Source: Isoetes taiwanensis (lineage: Eukaryota > Streptophyta > Lycopodiopsida > Isoetales > Isoetaceae). From it: a stretch of DNA of 64,000 nucleotides. The DNA is taken from contig JAJEKV010000055.1 of NCBI GenBank assembly GCA_021234155.1, positions 1,221,090 to 1,285,089 on the forward strand, written 5' to 3'. The notes beneath the pieces were generated by a model, which was not told the DNA's origin, searched no databases, and worked only from the letters and a program-made list of their open reading frames with translations. The position numbers and the translations under genes were made by a program. Positions within the stretch are counted from its first letter, which is position 1. Each line of letters starts with the position of its first letter. Shown here piece by piece: positions 47,417 to 58,448 of this stretch.

Positions 47417-50354
47417 CTAACGACTCTTCTTCTTCTCTATCAAGAGCTGATCCTTCAATGGTGCAAAGGAGCGGCGATGAATATCACAAGGTCCATGTTT
47501 TAGCAAAGCTGCAGTATGTCCAGCCGTGCCATAACCTTTATGTTCCTTAAACCCATATTCAGGCCACTTTCTGCACGAAAATCATATAAAAATATTTAGC
47601 AAGCCACTTAAAATAAACATGCACAGGGGACACAAAATATTTCTTCTGTGCATACTTGTCGTAGCCAATCATCAGGCGATCCCTGGTCACCTTAGCTAAG
47701 ATTGAAGCTGCAGCAATAATTTGACACTCAGCATCTCCCTGCACGAGACATGGCTAAGCCAATGAACTATAGTATCAAAAAAACCAATGTATAGATACCT
47801 TAATAACACACCGGGTCTTCTCAGCAGGAAGTCCATCAGGAATCCGATTCCCATCAATAAGTATGTAATCAGGAACAATTCCAGCCATTTTGTTCAACTT
47901 ATCCAAACAACCTTGCATTGCTTGCATCGTTGCCTGCATCATTTTGCATGAATATGTCAAATGCAAATGCTTCAGAAGCACCTTACTTCTTTGGCACTAG
48001 GATAACCAGGTTCTACAACAATCTTTTAATCGCAATGTAATGGCTAAGCACTGTACATACTAGGCTATGAACAGTTTGGTCCACCTTCTAACGAAAATTC
48101 GCTGCAATTTCTAATAAGCGAAGGGTTCATCTATCTAAAGTGTCGGGATTGTCCAGGAAGAAAAGGCATGTTACAACTTGTTTTGTTTGAGCTCGTATCA
48201 CTTAAATAATGAAGTTGGTAAATGGCAAAAACCTTCTACAGGGAAGATTAATAATAAACACAAAATCTTTGATGTGGAAGTGAAGGTATAGCGCTATACA
48301 GTACCAAACATATTCATCTCAACTAAACCTATTGACAGAAGAAAAGAGAATCAGAATAACTTTGAATGGTAACTCACTCACCTTATACACAATTAAAAGT
48401 TTTCAATTTCCATAAAAAACAGGTTGAGTGACAAGTTATCAAACCTGCAAAATATTGATCTCATCAATTGTCTGGGCATCTACCACACAAACCTGTATCA
48501 TAAAACTTCCAATAAGTATTGATAGCAGAGGGGTGATGCGAAAACAGTCAATGAGTTTGACACAACTAAGAAGCCTTTCATGGAAAGCTTTACAAATGCG
48601 ATTTGCCATGGACTCATAGATGCCATTAGGGAAAAAAAGATTGTTAATGCATGGCCGTTATTAAAATGACACTAAATGCCAGGTGGACCAGACATCTTAG
48701 TTCCAAAAATGTGAGCCTTTTTCAACTTAAGATACTTCCATAAATCTTAATCTAGAAATAAATAGCACTTCGAATGGCTTCCTACGTATAATTTTCTTAA
48801 AACGAAAACATATTTTAATCAAGTTATGTCACACAAGAACATAAAAAACCCCAGTATTTTAATGAAACATAAAGAAGAGATGTTGATAATACTATTTCCA
48901 TGGCAATGCCCACGCACAGAAAATGAGACTCCTGGAGCAGAAATGATTGTAGAATACAGCTCCTCCCTTCTATCTGCTGTTAGTTTCTTGCTGTCATCAA
49001 TGCCTGCATGGGAAATTAGGCAAGCCCAGAATAGTAAAGAAGAAATGACATGGCATATAAATGATATTGTTTGGCATGACCAATGCTATTTCATAGCTAC
49101 CTAATTTCCTGCTCGCAATGTCAAACAAATCCTCATCTTATTATGATTGAGGACTTTCTATAGTACCTTCAATATCAAGATTTTGTGGTATTATACAGGC
49201 AGCAGCAACAACAGGCCCTGCAAGTGGCCCCCTTCCTGCTTCATCAACTCCTACCACGCTTTGAAAGCCCATTTGCCAGAGCTCCATCTAGAAGTAAGCA
49301 TAAAAAAATAAAATTTGTGATGTTAGAAGATATCACACTTTTGCCCCCATATCTAAAGCAGTCATTTACAAATTGATTAGGTTATTTGCACAATTCTTTG
49401 AATTTCTGATTTAACATAATGGTAGTATCAGAAGAGTACATGCCATTTTGCACAGGTTTAGTGACATTTCCACCCCTTTAAAAATTCATTCCCTGCTTTG
49501 TTAAATGGCTTCACAATAATGGAAGGGGACCATTTCTACGATCATGCCAGCATGCCATACAGTCATCATCCTAGCCCCTCTCAGTTTATAAAGCTGTCTG
49601 GTAGTCAGCCTATATTACCAACCCAACCTTCAGTCTAACCCACCAAAGCCAACCAAACAGAAGTGAAACATAATTTTAAGCGGGGGTTCAAATTTTATGC
49701 AGACAATGGGCATTACAAACGGGCCATGATTGCACAAAATTTCGGCAAACAGCCATAATTCTTGCCAGTGCCTCTTAATCTTTCCTTCATTTTCAATCTT
49801 GAGCAAAGAGATATATTTGTGCCTTGAAATAGATATACCTCTAAGTCCCTGCTAGGAAGCCGCCTTAATGTTTTCGTAACTCGTTTAACTACGGTGACTG
49901 ACTTGGACTTCTTGGTGCCACCAATCTCTTCTTCCGTCGACTTTTTGTATGATGAAGACTGGGCTCGTTTAAGACTTCCTATAGACGCAGCATCTGTTAG
50001 GCTTTTACTAACACCAGTCTTGAACTCTCTAACCACTCGCAGTTAAAAATTCTTTTAAAAACAATTACGCATCAGCATTGCTATACTGACCTACAGGAAT
50101 AGTAATGGCTGCTATTCGTGCTGATCTTCTTACGACGCTAACTCCTGCCATAGAATCCTAAACACCACAAAATGGTAAGCAACATTGCCAATTCAAATGC
50201 AGGTCCCAAATATTATTCATTGTGTAGAAGATGATTATTAGTTCCATTGGGTTGTGAAGGCAGTCAAATATTGAGCAAAAGAATGCAGAGAAGGCCTTAC
50301 CGATTGAATCTTGGAAGATCTGGATGCTCTGCCTGGCGTCTTTGCATCCGCCAT
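47417..50354 (-). CDS. bacterial-type ribonuclease HII, nuclear gene with about nine exons
   Basis: RNase HII cuts RNA embedded in or hybridised to DNA, including single ribonucleotides. Exons on the minus strand: 50354-50301, 50157-50091, about 50034-49839, 49287-49167, about 49008-48926, 48492-48445, 47933-47799, from 47738, and 47570-47417. The active site is complete: [20 protein letters not shown] (49250), [17 protein letters not shown] (49000), [14 protein letters not shown] (48485), [15 protein letters not shown] (47870) and [12 protein letters not shown] (47710), with the Asp-Glu-Asp-Asp set. The C terminus reads [14 protein letters not shown] and [12 protein letters not shown]. The wording is that of the bacterial rnhB family, not eukaryotic RNASEH2A, suggesting an organellar origin. 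The N-terminal 110 residues are basic ([14 protein letters not shown]) without a clear transit peptide, so the compartment is uncertain. The eighth exon's donor is not fixed. Confidence 0.93.
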
Positions 50355-50872
50355 TATTTGGAATGAAAATTCGAACTGTTGGTATATACCCGTTCTTTTG
50401 TAAAATCCTAAAAGGGTAACATGGGTGCCACAATTCCTTTAATTGGTCAAATATTAATAGTGCCCAACATTACTATTAATGGTGCCTAACGTTGCTGGCC
50501 ATAAAGTAGCCAACTATTGGTTTAAACATTGGCAACTATTGGTTTGAACATTGTAGTCTACAACTTAAATATAGTAGATTAAAAATAGATATTGCATAGT
50601 TTGTGATTTACATTTGTATGATATTAATTATTTTACATTAAAAAAACTTTTAAATCTTTGTTTTGGTGTGTTACGGGAGATGTTTTTTTGTCTATGGGGG
50701 AGATCTTGTGTTTTTGTCTATGGGCTTGTTTTTTGTTTTTTATATTTTCTATTGGGCTTGGCATGGGCTTGTTTTTTGTTTTTTATATTTTCTAGGGTGG
50801 TGTTGCCATGTTCCGCGCACTTAAGAGGCGTGCACCCATTAAATTGTCAAAAAATTGTCCAATGGCATCAAT
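50355..50872. other. presumed RNase HII promoter side and spacer
   Basis: Short imperfect repeats are seen (GGCTTGTTTTTTGTTTTTTA at 50724 and 50768; AACTATTGGTTT at 50511 and 50528). No gene is visible. Confidence 0.45.
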
Positions 50873-50877
50873 TCAGG

Positions 50878-51331
50878 TGTAACGGGCTCATGGTAGACCG
50901 CTCGAGTATTCGAACCTTGAATGTGCCTCTGGGGCGTTCCCGAGACACCGGCATAAATGGGTAGAAGCGACTACTCATAAACGTCTAGACGGTTTTGCCC
51001 AATTGGTTAAGGGCATGTCGGTTAGAAACGTTACAGTTGGTATCAGAGCAGGTCTCGAGTTCGAGTCTCCATGGGTACCTATATGCATGGGTAATTTGCA
51101 AAGACTTGGTAATCATTGTGACATGGTATAGCCTTGGATGCTCGAGGACGAGCATAGTTCTAGTGGGAGAGACTGTAACGGGCTCATGGTAGACCGCTCG
51201 AGTATTCGAACCTTGAATGTGCCTGTGGGGCGTTCCCGAGACACCTGCATAAATGGGTAGAAGCGACTACTCATAAACGTCTAGACGGTTTTGCCCAGTT
51301 GGTTAAGGGCATGTCGGTTAGGAACGTTACA
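50878..51331 (+). mobile_element. complete TRIM (miniature LTR retrotransposon), 454 bp
   Basis: Two 158-bp direct terminal repeats, 50878-51035 and 51174-51331, begin TGTAACGGGCTCATGG and end GAACGTTACA (or GAAACGTTACA), with four visible differences (about 97% identity). Two bases after the left repeat is the primer-binding site TGGTATCAGAGC (51038-51049); just before the right repeat is a purine tract (AGTGGGAGAG, 51162-51171). The 138-bp interior has no coding capacity. A 5-bp duplication, TCAGG, lies at 50873-50877 and 51332-51336. All hallmarks of a TRIM are present; it must be moved by proteins supplied in trans. Confidence 0.96.
51038..51049 (+). other. TRIM primer-binding site
   Basis: TGGTATCAGAGC, complementary to the 3' end of initiator tRNA-Met. 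It is followed by a B-box-like GAGTTCGAGTCTCC at 51058-51071. Confidence 0.92.
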
Positions 51332-51361
51332 TCAGGTGTCATTGGATACCTAATCAGATAT

Positions 51362-51440
51362 GCCACTAGTAAACGTGTGCCCGGCGTTGCCGGGCTAACA
51401 TCCTGGCATATGTTTTTACTCGGCCTTTAACATCTATATA
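51362..51440. repeat. dispersed repeat, copy 1
   Basis: The block CCACTAGTAAACGTGTGCCC, continuing GGCGTTGCC and later TTTTTACTCGGCCTTTAACA, recurs in direct orientation at 55052-55135. It contains the short palindrome GCCCGGCGTTGCCGGGC. It may be a terminus of an element spanning or dispersed in this region. Confidence 0.75.
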
Positions 51441-51656
51441 TGTAACTTTCGACAATAGCAGATGCTGATATTGGCAATAGTGGACATTAACCTCTAAAGA
51501 CGAAAATTTAGAAAGACGTATCCAAAACTTATGCTCAAAATGTCACGCTTAGAAGTAGTTAAGTACATCAACACAAAATAGGTACAAAAATGCAAAACAC
51601 AAAATTTTGTCATGTTTCATTGGCATACTTTAGTTTATGATGGAACTCTACATATG

Positions 51657-52021
51657 CACACAAACCATTACATCCAACACTCTAAAATTAAATCCCCTTG
51701 AAACCCCCTTTTCGTTTTGGGTGCATATTCACACCTGGGGGGGACTCAGGGCATCGAGAGCGTTGGATAGGCATATTCACCCTTTATTCCTTAATCTACA
51801 CCATACATAAAGTTCCTCATTTGTGGGGTATGCAAGTACAAAATTTGCTATACTGTATAACAAGATTTTCAAAATACCATAAGTGTTGATTTTGTACATG
51901 CGAAACATAATTTTAGGGGATCTCGCTGCCCTACGTCACCCCCCGTGTGAATATGCACCCAAACGAAAGGGGGTTTCAAGGGGGATTTAATTTTAGAGTG
52001 TTGGATGTAATGGTTTGTGTG
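51657..52021. mobile_element. foldback element, about 77-bp inverted termini
   Basis: The left arm, 51657-51734 (CACACAAACCATTACATCCA ...), is the inverse of the right arm, 51945-52021 (... TGGATGTAATGGTTTGTGTG), with only a few small indels in the C and T runs. The 210-bp interior has no protein. Target duplications are not evident. Size and architecture suit a non-autonomous DNA element (MITE). Confidence 0.85.
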
Positions 52022-53424
52022 TTAACCTAAAAAAATTTTGGCCCCTTCGGGGCCTTAAATTGTAGCAAAGATTATCTACAATTGGGCCTACACCTTGTTT
52101 ATGGAAAACTATTCAAATCTCCGAATCAAATATACAATCTTAATTTATAAAAAAAATATGTAGAGAACGTAGTTAATATAAAAGGTTCTGTGACCTTACA
52201 AGGTGCTTTCACATGTGCATGCAATGCTTTGCTGTTAAGCATAGCCAAACGGATTAGTATGTTCTTTGTTGAAAATCATTAGAAAAGCTGGCAGGAGTTG
52301 CACAATATGCATCGGAGTTGCACGATATGCATCGCTTCAACAGTGGCGATTTCATGTGGAAACAAATGGCATTGTTTTTATAAGTAGTACGTCATAGAGT
52401 TCCATTTATGCCAGAATGAAACTCATTATGGACATAAGGATCCATCTCAAATAGCCATAGCATAGCCATAGCACCTTCTACTTGTTGCATATATGTAATT
52501 ATATGAGGTGCAACAGTGAAGAGTTACATTTGTGCAGAACAAGAATCGTTATGGAGATAAAGATCCATCTCAAATACCTAGTGTAATACCTTCTACTTGC
52601 ATGTTATGCCCTGTCATTGGGCAGCAATCAATGGCCAGGGACGCATTCATCTAAAAGCATGCCGGTTAAAGATTTGTTATGAATATGGAAAACCTCGGCA
52701 ATTCACGTTCTATCTTACAAACTCATGAGCACTATTGGCGGAACTGGGATTTTCAAAGACGAGGTCTTTCACTGGCTCATACCCCTTTTCAGCTTGTCAC
52801 ATCACTATTTCAAATGCTTCTTTTGGATACATTGAAGATCAATCATATATAATTGCAACTATCATTTCTCAGAGGGCCTTTGACAGAAAGTCACTGGTTT
52901 CTCCGAGGCCAATGACATGCGCATATACCTGCCCTAATATTTTACCCTCTCTTATCTCTGTCACTTGAGCTATGTCTGGAAGTAATAAGTGTGACTTCCC
53001 ACCTATATGGATAGAATGTGCGTCTGATAATCTTCAAATAGACAACTTCTCCCAAACTTCTTCCATCGCCTCTTCATCCTCTCCTTGCTGCATAAGAAAC
53101 TTCTCTTCTTCAAGGATCTATGAATTTCTCTGCTGGTCAACCAAGATGTTCTATCTAAGCACCGTGTACCTTGAAGCAGACTCAGCAACTTCATTCGACC
53201 TACAACAAATTATGTAAGTGTTTAGCATGATATCTAGGCCATGGATTCCCGCCTTCTTGGCTACATAAATTTAGAAGCATCCTCTTCAAGGACCTCCTAA
53301 TCTGTTCATGATCATGAAAACATTTTAAGCTAACTCTATGTGCTCATGGAAAGCAATCCAGCAAGAGGACACAGTTTCATGTATGCTCTTGCTGCTGCCA
53401 TGAACTTGAAGATAACACTTCCAC
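52022..53424. other. spacer with possible decayed minus-strand coding at 52700-53215
   Basis: On the minus strand around 53130-52880, frames joined by shifts read FLMQQGEDEEAMEEVWEKLS and HIGGKSHLLLPDIAQVTEIR, which look protein-like, but I do not recognise them and the frames are interrupted. The rest, 52022-52700, is AT-rich with no signal; the phrase TGCACGATATGCATCG and its near copy at 52300-52332 form a small direct repeat. Confidence 0.3.
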
Positions 53425-54103
53425 ATGAACAAGTATCCTAAGGATGAATTATCTCGTCTAGTGCTGCAATGGAGTGGCTGTTCTATTGATTTGCATGGAT
53501 TGTCAGAGCGAGATTTTGAAACCTTTGTGGAGAGTTCTGGTCTAAGTGGTGGAACCGAGCTAACAAATGATTTAGATCAGCTTAAGCAAGAAGAACGTTG
53601 AAGATTTTGTTCTTGTACAGGAAGAAAAGCTTCTAAAGGTGTTCGCCAAAGGTCTTAATGCTTATTTGAGAATACATTATCCTTGGGAAGAGGCAGTTTA
53701 TGCAGGCACTGGAGAGGCAAGCAAGCAGTTGGAGAGCTTTGCTGGTTTCACAAAGTATTCAGATTATTCAGCTCAGCAATCCCAACTTGCGGATGAAGCT
53801 TCATTGGAGAACCTAGAGAAAGATCTAACTGAGATTTGGTCTGGTGGCTCCGATTTTGAAAACCAGAAAATGTTGTTTGTTGGTGATGAGGTTACCTTTG
53901 AGCATGGAGCTGCATGTGACCGTCAAACATTTTCTGCTATATTAAGAAGCTCTGGTGGAAGGACAAGTGGACCAGTCTTGTATAAGGAAGATGTATGTAC
54001 TGAAACTGATAATCTCAACGTATGGGCAATAGAAGTATCTGCCAGCACCTCGAATTCAAAAATAGCAAACTTGGCACTAGAGCATTGCTTCCATTATCCC
54101 TAA
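53425..54103 (+). pseudogene. unrecognised protein-like ORF with one frameshift
   Basis: From ATG 53425 the frame reads MNKYPKDELSRLVLQWSGCS and SSGLSGGTELTNDLDQLKQE to a TGA at 53599; a +1 frame then continues KNVEDFVLVQEEKLLKVFAK, GLNAYLRIHYPWEEAVYAGT and further to 54103. The two pieces look like one protein of about 220 residues with an acidic middle. I do not recognise the family. The lack of introns and the frameshift fit a retrocopy or a decayed host gene; a single sequence error is also possible. Confidence 0.4.
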
Positions 54104-55051
54104 ATCAATTATTGGAAAAATGGCCAAAACGCAACCTGAACTCTGTATTCTTTGACAACATCCATCGTGAAAAGAGAATCTGTAGAAAACATGCTTCAAC
54201 CATTGCTGTACGTTTTTAAAAGATAGATGGCCATTCTTGGAGGATGAATGATTGCTCTGAGAAGAAACCATGTACCTTCTTACACTGCCGAATTGGAAGC
54301 TTCAGGCCACTGCATAAGAGCATCACTACAACCAGGAAAAATCGCTTCGCCGTCCAATCCCTCCATGGTTCTGCCATTGCGAAATTGCCACAGAGCAGAC
54401 GAAGAACAGCAGACGATTCGGGAGGGCACGATTTACCCTAATCATTCTAGGAGAACCCTAAAGTAACAGCTCTCGAGCCTTGCATGCCATATTAGAAATT
54501 TTTTATTTTTGAAGGGGATAAACCATTGTCTAAGTGCCATAAAAAATAATGAAAGCGTATACGCACTCTAGATGTACGCATTAGTACATCAACTGAAATA
54601 CACCACAAAATCATAGCAAAACCTTAGTGAAAAGTGTACAAAAATACAAAATAACCCCCTGTTATTATGCTATATATGCATCTCCACATGGCGCACATCA
54701 CCAAAAGCCTAATGTTGTACTTTTTGGGATCCGTGATGTCTTCACTTCTCCTACAGATAACATCTTAGCCGGTGTAAAAGTGAAATGCACGTGCAGGTCA
54801 TTGATTCGAACTGCACACGATGTCTCATGACTACCAAGCACGTAAGACGATTCATCCCAAAGGTAGGCTCGTACAATGGAATCAGATACTGCCTCAGGAT
54901 AAAAGGATTTGTAGATCCTAAAATGCGCTCCATTACATATTCCAACACAGGTGAATTCTTTTGCTACTAAAACGCCAATTTACCAGTGCACAGTGTCGTT
55001 TGTCATCTGATAAAATAGACAATCAATTGAGTTAGTCAAAACACTACATTA
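54104..55051. other. spacer, possible minus-strand retroposon end
   Basis: TTTTTTATTTTTGAAGGGGA at 54499 resembles the poly(A)/3' UTR start of the inner L1-like LINE (TTTTTTTTTGAAGGACGAAA at 34671), so 54499-54960 may hold another minus-strand LINE end. No domain is readable. Confidence 0.3.
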
Positions 55052-55135
55052 CCCACTAGTAAATGTGTGCCCGGCGTTGCCTCGCTAATGTCCTGGCTTG
55101 TGTTTTTACTTGGCCTTTAACATCCATATGTGCAA
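55052..55135. repeat. dispersed repeat, copy 2
   Basis: Direct repeat of 51362-51440: CCACTAGTAAATGTGTGCCC, then GGCGTTGCC and TTTTTACTTGGCCTTTAACA. Confidence 0.75.
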
Positions 55136-55179
55136 TTACTCACAACACCACAACTACTCCATATGTACAAATCCCCAAG

Positions 55180-56789
55180 TGTGACGTTCCAAGTATTTAT
55201 ACGGTATATGTATAAATACATTGACATGTCACCCAGTACAGATACGCCACCATGGGGTATGGTAACCTAGGGGGTTGACCTAAAAGGGATTTAATTAGCT
55301 ATGTTAATTAAACCATTAAGGATAATAACCTATGATTAAGGAAATTAATAATTAAGAAGGATAATTAAGCCAATTATGGTTAGGGAAGGCGGGCCAAACT
55401 CAATTGGCCAGCATGGTGACTACTATTTGGATTCAATTAGGTGGATCACCACCCCCGTATCAGCCAAAATTGAACCAGTTGAGCACCCAAGGAGCAGTTG
55501 AGCGCCCAAGCACTGTTGCTGACCTCACCAAAATCACTGAACAACCACTAGCTGTTGCTGCCGCCCTACCTACAGCATCATGGAAGCACCATGATAACGG
55601 TTCCAGCCGAAACACGGATTAGTAGTAGATTAGCTTGTGAATTGCAGGATAGTACTTCAGTACTCTCTTTGCTGATCGCTTTTGTTGAGATTAACCCTTC
55701 TCTGGTAAGTAGGATTACATTTCAATTATGAATGGTGCTCTGTTAAGGAATTGGTTGATGTATCTATGAAGTATTTCGGTAGCTTCCATTAAACAGGGGT
55801 TTAAAGGGGGGGTAGAGACCTCTGAGCTCATGTATGATAGTATGCTCCTAGATAGAGCCCTGTAATATTCCCATTAAATGCGGCCTGTGTGCAAGAGACT
55901 GCCGGGTCGTAGACGCTATGGTCTGGCTTAGCACCAGAAAAGGGACACAGTGGTGAAGTGGGGGTGGGGTCTTGCACGAACATAAAAGGCTCCTGAGACT
56001 CCTACAAATGGGCTAGGCCCGATAGTCGGGCCACGTAGAGGGCCGGTATGGATCTGACACTTCCTGGGTGTAGAGATGTGATCCGTATGGAGCATCTTGC
56101 ACTTTGAGTAGATTTAGGGTGAGTAAGTTGGGTACGGATGCGGGGGTCGCTGATGCGGCACGTATTCTCTAGCTCACCCATGGAACCACTGTGATCCTGG
56201 AAGGGGACGCTTCTCTGACCTGCCTCATCGGACCGGGGCGTCATGAACCCTGGAGTAGACTCAGAAAGGGTGATACCTTGAGTCTGCGTATCCGGAAGGC
56301 TATAGCGAAGCCATAGCGTGAATCGACCCATCTGCAAAGTGTGCACAGGAGGGGCGGATGGAGTGGACAACCCTAGCCGATGTTCTATGCCAACCAACGC
56401 CATGCCAAGACTCGGTCTGCTGATCTCTTGAGGCCCAGCCGTCAGTCGATCCTCACTGGAGTCTGAGCCAGGGTAGAACCTGAGGTTTGGGGTGTTTTCT
56501 TAGTTTAGATGCACATTCTTTGCCGTTGGTATTTGGATGGATGCGCCACCCTTCGTGGTGGATAATTATATATATATAATTTATGCTGTGTGCTAACCCT
56601 TGTATTCATGCTTCCGCGACGTAGGAGCCCATCGAAGGCGTGGGCCGAATGACACCTCCGTGCCCTTCACTCGAGCATCTCTACGTAGATGGACGGAGGG
56701 CCCTGCTCATGGCGAGATGGTCGCCATGGGAGGGGAAAGTCCCCGTATGTATACGGCCGGGGGTCGATATATATTCGAGGGAGCCACCA
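55180..56789 (+). repeat. 5' LTR of the H3-carrying element
   Basis: It begins TGTGACGTTCC, with a TATAAATA box at about 55211, and ends in GAGCCACCA shortly before the primer-binding site. Blocks such as AGGAGGGGCGGATGGAGTGG near 56347 match the LTR at 17393-19319 in inverse orientation. An AT-rich tract at 56565-56580 (ATATATATATA) lies near the 3' end. The 3' LTR is missing, so the ends are inferred. Confidence 0.75.
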
Positions 56790-56792
56790 CGA

Positions 56793-56810
56793 TGGTATCG
56801 AGTCAGAGCC
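56793..56810 (+). other. primer-binding site interrupted by four bases
   Basis: TGGTATC, then GAGT, then CAGAGCC: the initiator-tRNA site TGGTATCAGAGCC is split by a 4-base insertion. The bases after it (ATAGCACTGGCC) match those after the intact site in the minus-strand element (CGATCACTGGCC), confirming the identity. The insertion would weaken priming. Confidence 0.7.
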
Positions 56811-57574
56811 GATTTCGGTTGCTCGAAATCATAGCACTGGCCAAACCCTAACTCGTAGTTCGTTAGTTAGGAGGAGGCTAATCTAGTGTGTTGCTTAGTC
56901 CTCTTTGATGCTTGGCTTTGTGTTAGGTTAAAGTAAGAAATTGTAGGTTCAAAGAAGTTAGGGCGACTGGAGGCCCCAAGTTTGGAGGGGTTATAAATTT
57001 TTGTAGGTAGTTTAAATGAAGGAGAAAGTGGTTCCATTGGATTGGGCGTACTCCAAATACCCTAGGACAGTCGTCGCTGGCGGAAAAATGGTCAAGGGAA
57101 GGCCCAAAAGTCAACTCGGGTGCCGCTTGATTTTTGTCGCCTTGCAGTCGAGGTGGGAGACCCAAAAATGCAGTCGGCGCCGACCCATCACTGCCATCCT
57201 TGTCAACGGGCCCGAAGTCAACCCGGCGCCGCTTGCTTTTCGTGGAACCCGGTCAGCGGTGGGAGCGTAGAATGCGATTGGCGCTTCCGACCATTATGTC
57301 CCCGCACATTTCTGCCCAGATAAATATCTTTTTAATAAAGAAATAAAAAGTTAATAAGAAAAATTTTAAAATTTAAAAAGTTAGCCGGCTGTACAGATAT
57401 TACCTCCGCCTTGTCTTCAGCGCCTCCGCCTGCCGGAACCGCCGCCCGCCATAGCCACCAGATCCGACCTTGCTTCTTCGCCCTAGTTCCTCGCTAACCC
57501 TAGCGCCCTCACTGCCGCTTCCCTAGCCGCAAGCGCCCTACCGCCTGTTCTTCTAGACCTTAGCGCCATAAGCC

Positions 57575-58081
57575 ATGGCCAACACTAAGAGTGCTCCGGA
57601 CCCCACTATAGCCCAGATCTACGCTTTGATCGCTCGGAATATGGCTACCGACCCTGCTTTGATTGACATACTCCTAGACGAGCTAGTAAACAGATTTGAG
57701 AACAATGATAGGATCCCCTATCCTATTTACCACTTCTCGGAGCCATTCTTGATCCGACTGAACCTCCGCCAGCTTCCTTACACCATGGCCGAGCAACCTG
57801 ACTTGGTCATGATGCTGATTAAGTTCTACCCTCCCGAATGTGAAGGACACACCGAGGAGGGGGACATAAGGGATGAGGCCGACCGCATCAGAAACTTGGC
57901 CAGGGAGGATGATCGCCGAGAGATAGAACGAGCCGATACGGCGGCTCGGGGTAGGGAATATCGGTACCTGGGGGATGGCGTTGCCGTTATAGATGGCAGG
58001 GCCATCGAGATTCCCCCATACCGATGGGATGAGGATTCCCGCAGCTTCATATGGGGGCAGATCCCCGAGCATCGGCATTGA
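57575..58081 (+). CDS. retrotransposon accessory ORF A, unknown function
   Basis: An intact 168-codon frame starting MANTKSAPDPTIAQIYALIA, preceded by a 770-bp C-rich leader. The first 90 residues look like a compact helical domain (DILLDELVNRFENNDRI, PFLIRLNLRQLPY); residues 95-130 are strongly charged (DEADRIRNLAREDDRREIER) and the end is Trp-containing (YRWDEDSRSFIWGQIPEHRH). No known family is recognised. It is the first gene of the element and is followed after 150 bp by the H3-like ORF. The intact frame in an otherwise damaged element is notable. No clear counterpart survives in the 13-25 kb element. Confidence 0.65.
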   Translation: MANTKSAPDPTIAQIYALIARNMATDPALIDILLDELVNRFENNDRIPYPIYHFSEPFLIRLNLRQLPYTMAEQPDLVMMLIKFYPPECEGHTEEGDIRDEADRIRNLAREDDRREIERADTAARGREYRYLGDGVAVIDGRAIEIPPYRWDEDSRSFIWGQIPEHRH

Positions 58082-58448
58082 TTATTTAATAACCATCCGT
58101 GATTGATATGAGTCACGCCCAACCGGTACCACGCTGAACTTCTTTTCACAAGCAACCAGTAGCACAACATTACGCCAAAGTTGAAGAAGACCTTAGGAGA
58201 GCCCGGAGTTCCTGGAAGGGGCGTGAGAGGATCCAACGGAGAAGGAGGAGAAGGCAAGAAGACCAAACAACCCACGGGGGGGGGGCATCCGAGGTGGGCC
58301 CAACCCCAACAAGAGCATACGAAAACACCGGAGGAAGGCCGCCGCCCAAGTCCGGGCAATAATACAAGGAAAGTTAAGGGACCGCCCTACGCTTTTGGCA
58401 AGAACGCTGAAGCCACCGAGGCGTGAGCGGGTGGATGCGCCCCACCCC
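58082..58448 (+). other. region between ORF A and the H3 fold, basic coding-like
   Basis: In one frame (58147-58330) it reads [20 protein letters not shown] then [10 protein letters not shown], a basic coiled stretch resembling the charged piece before the H3-like fold of the other element (16280-16570). Two other frames are also open and Pro/Gly-rich. It may be the original N-terminal extension of the H3-like protein, now out of frame. Confidence 0.4.

Noticed and set aside
56002-57346. Several Arg/Pro-rich ORFs in the LTR and leader
   Set aside because: They arise from GC-rich LTR and leader sequence, overlap each other in all frames and have no counterpart in the other element.
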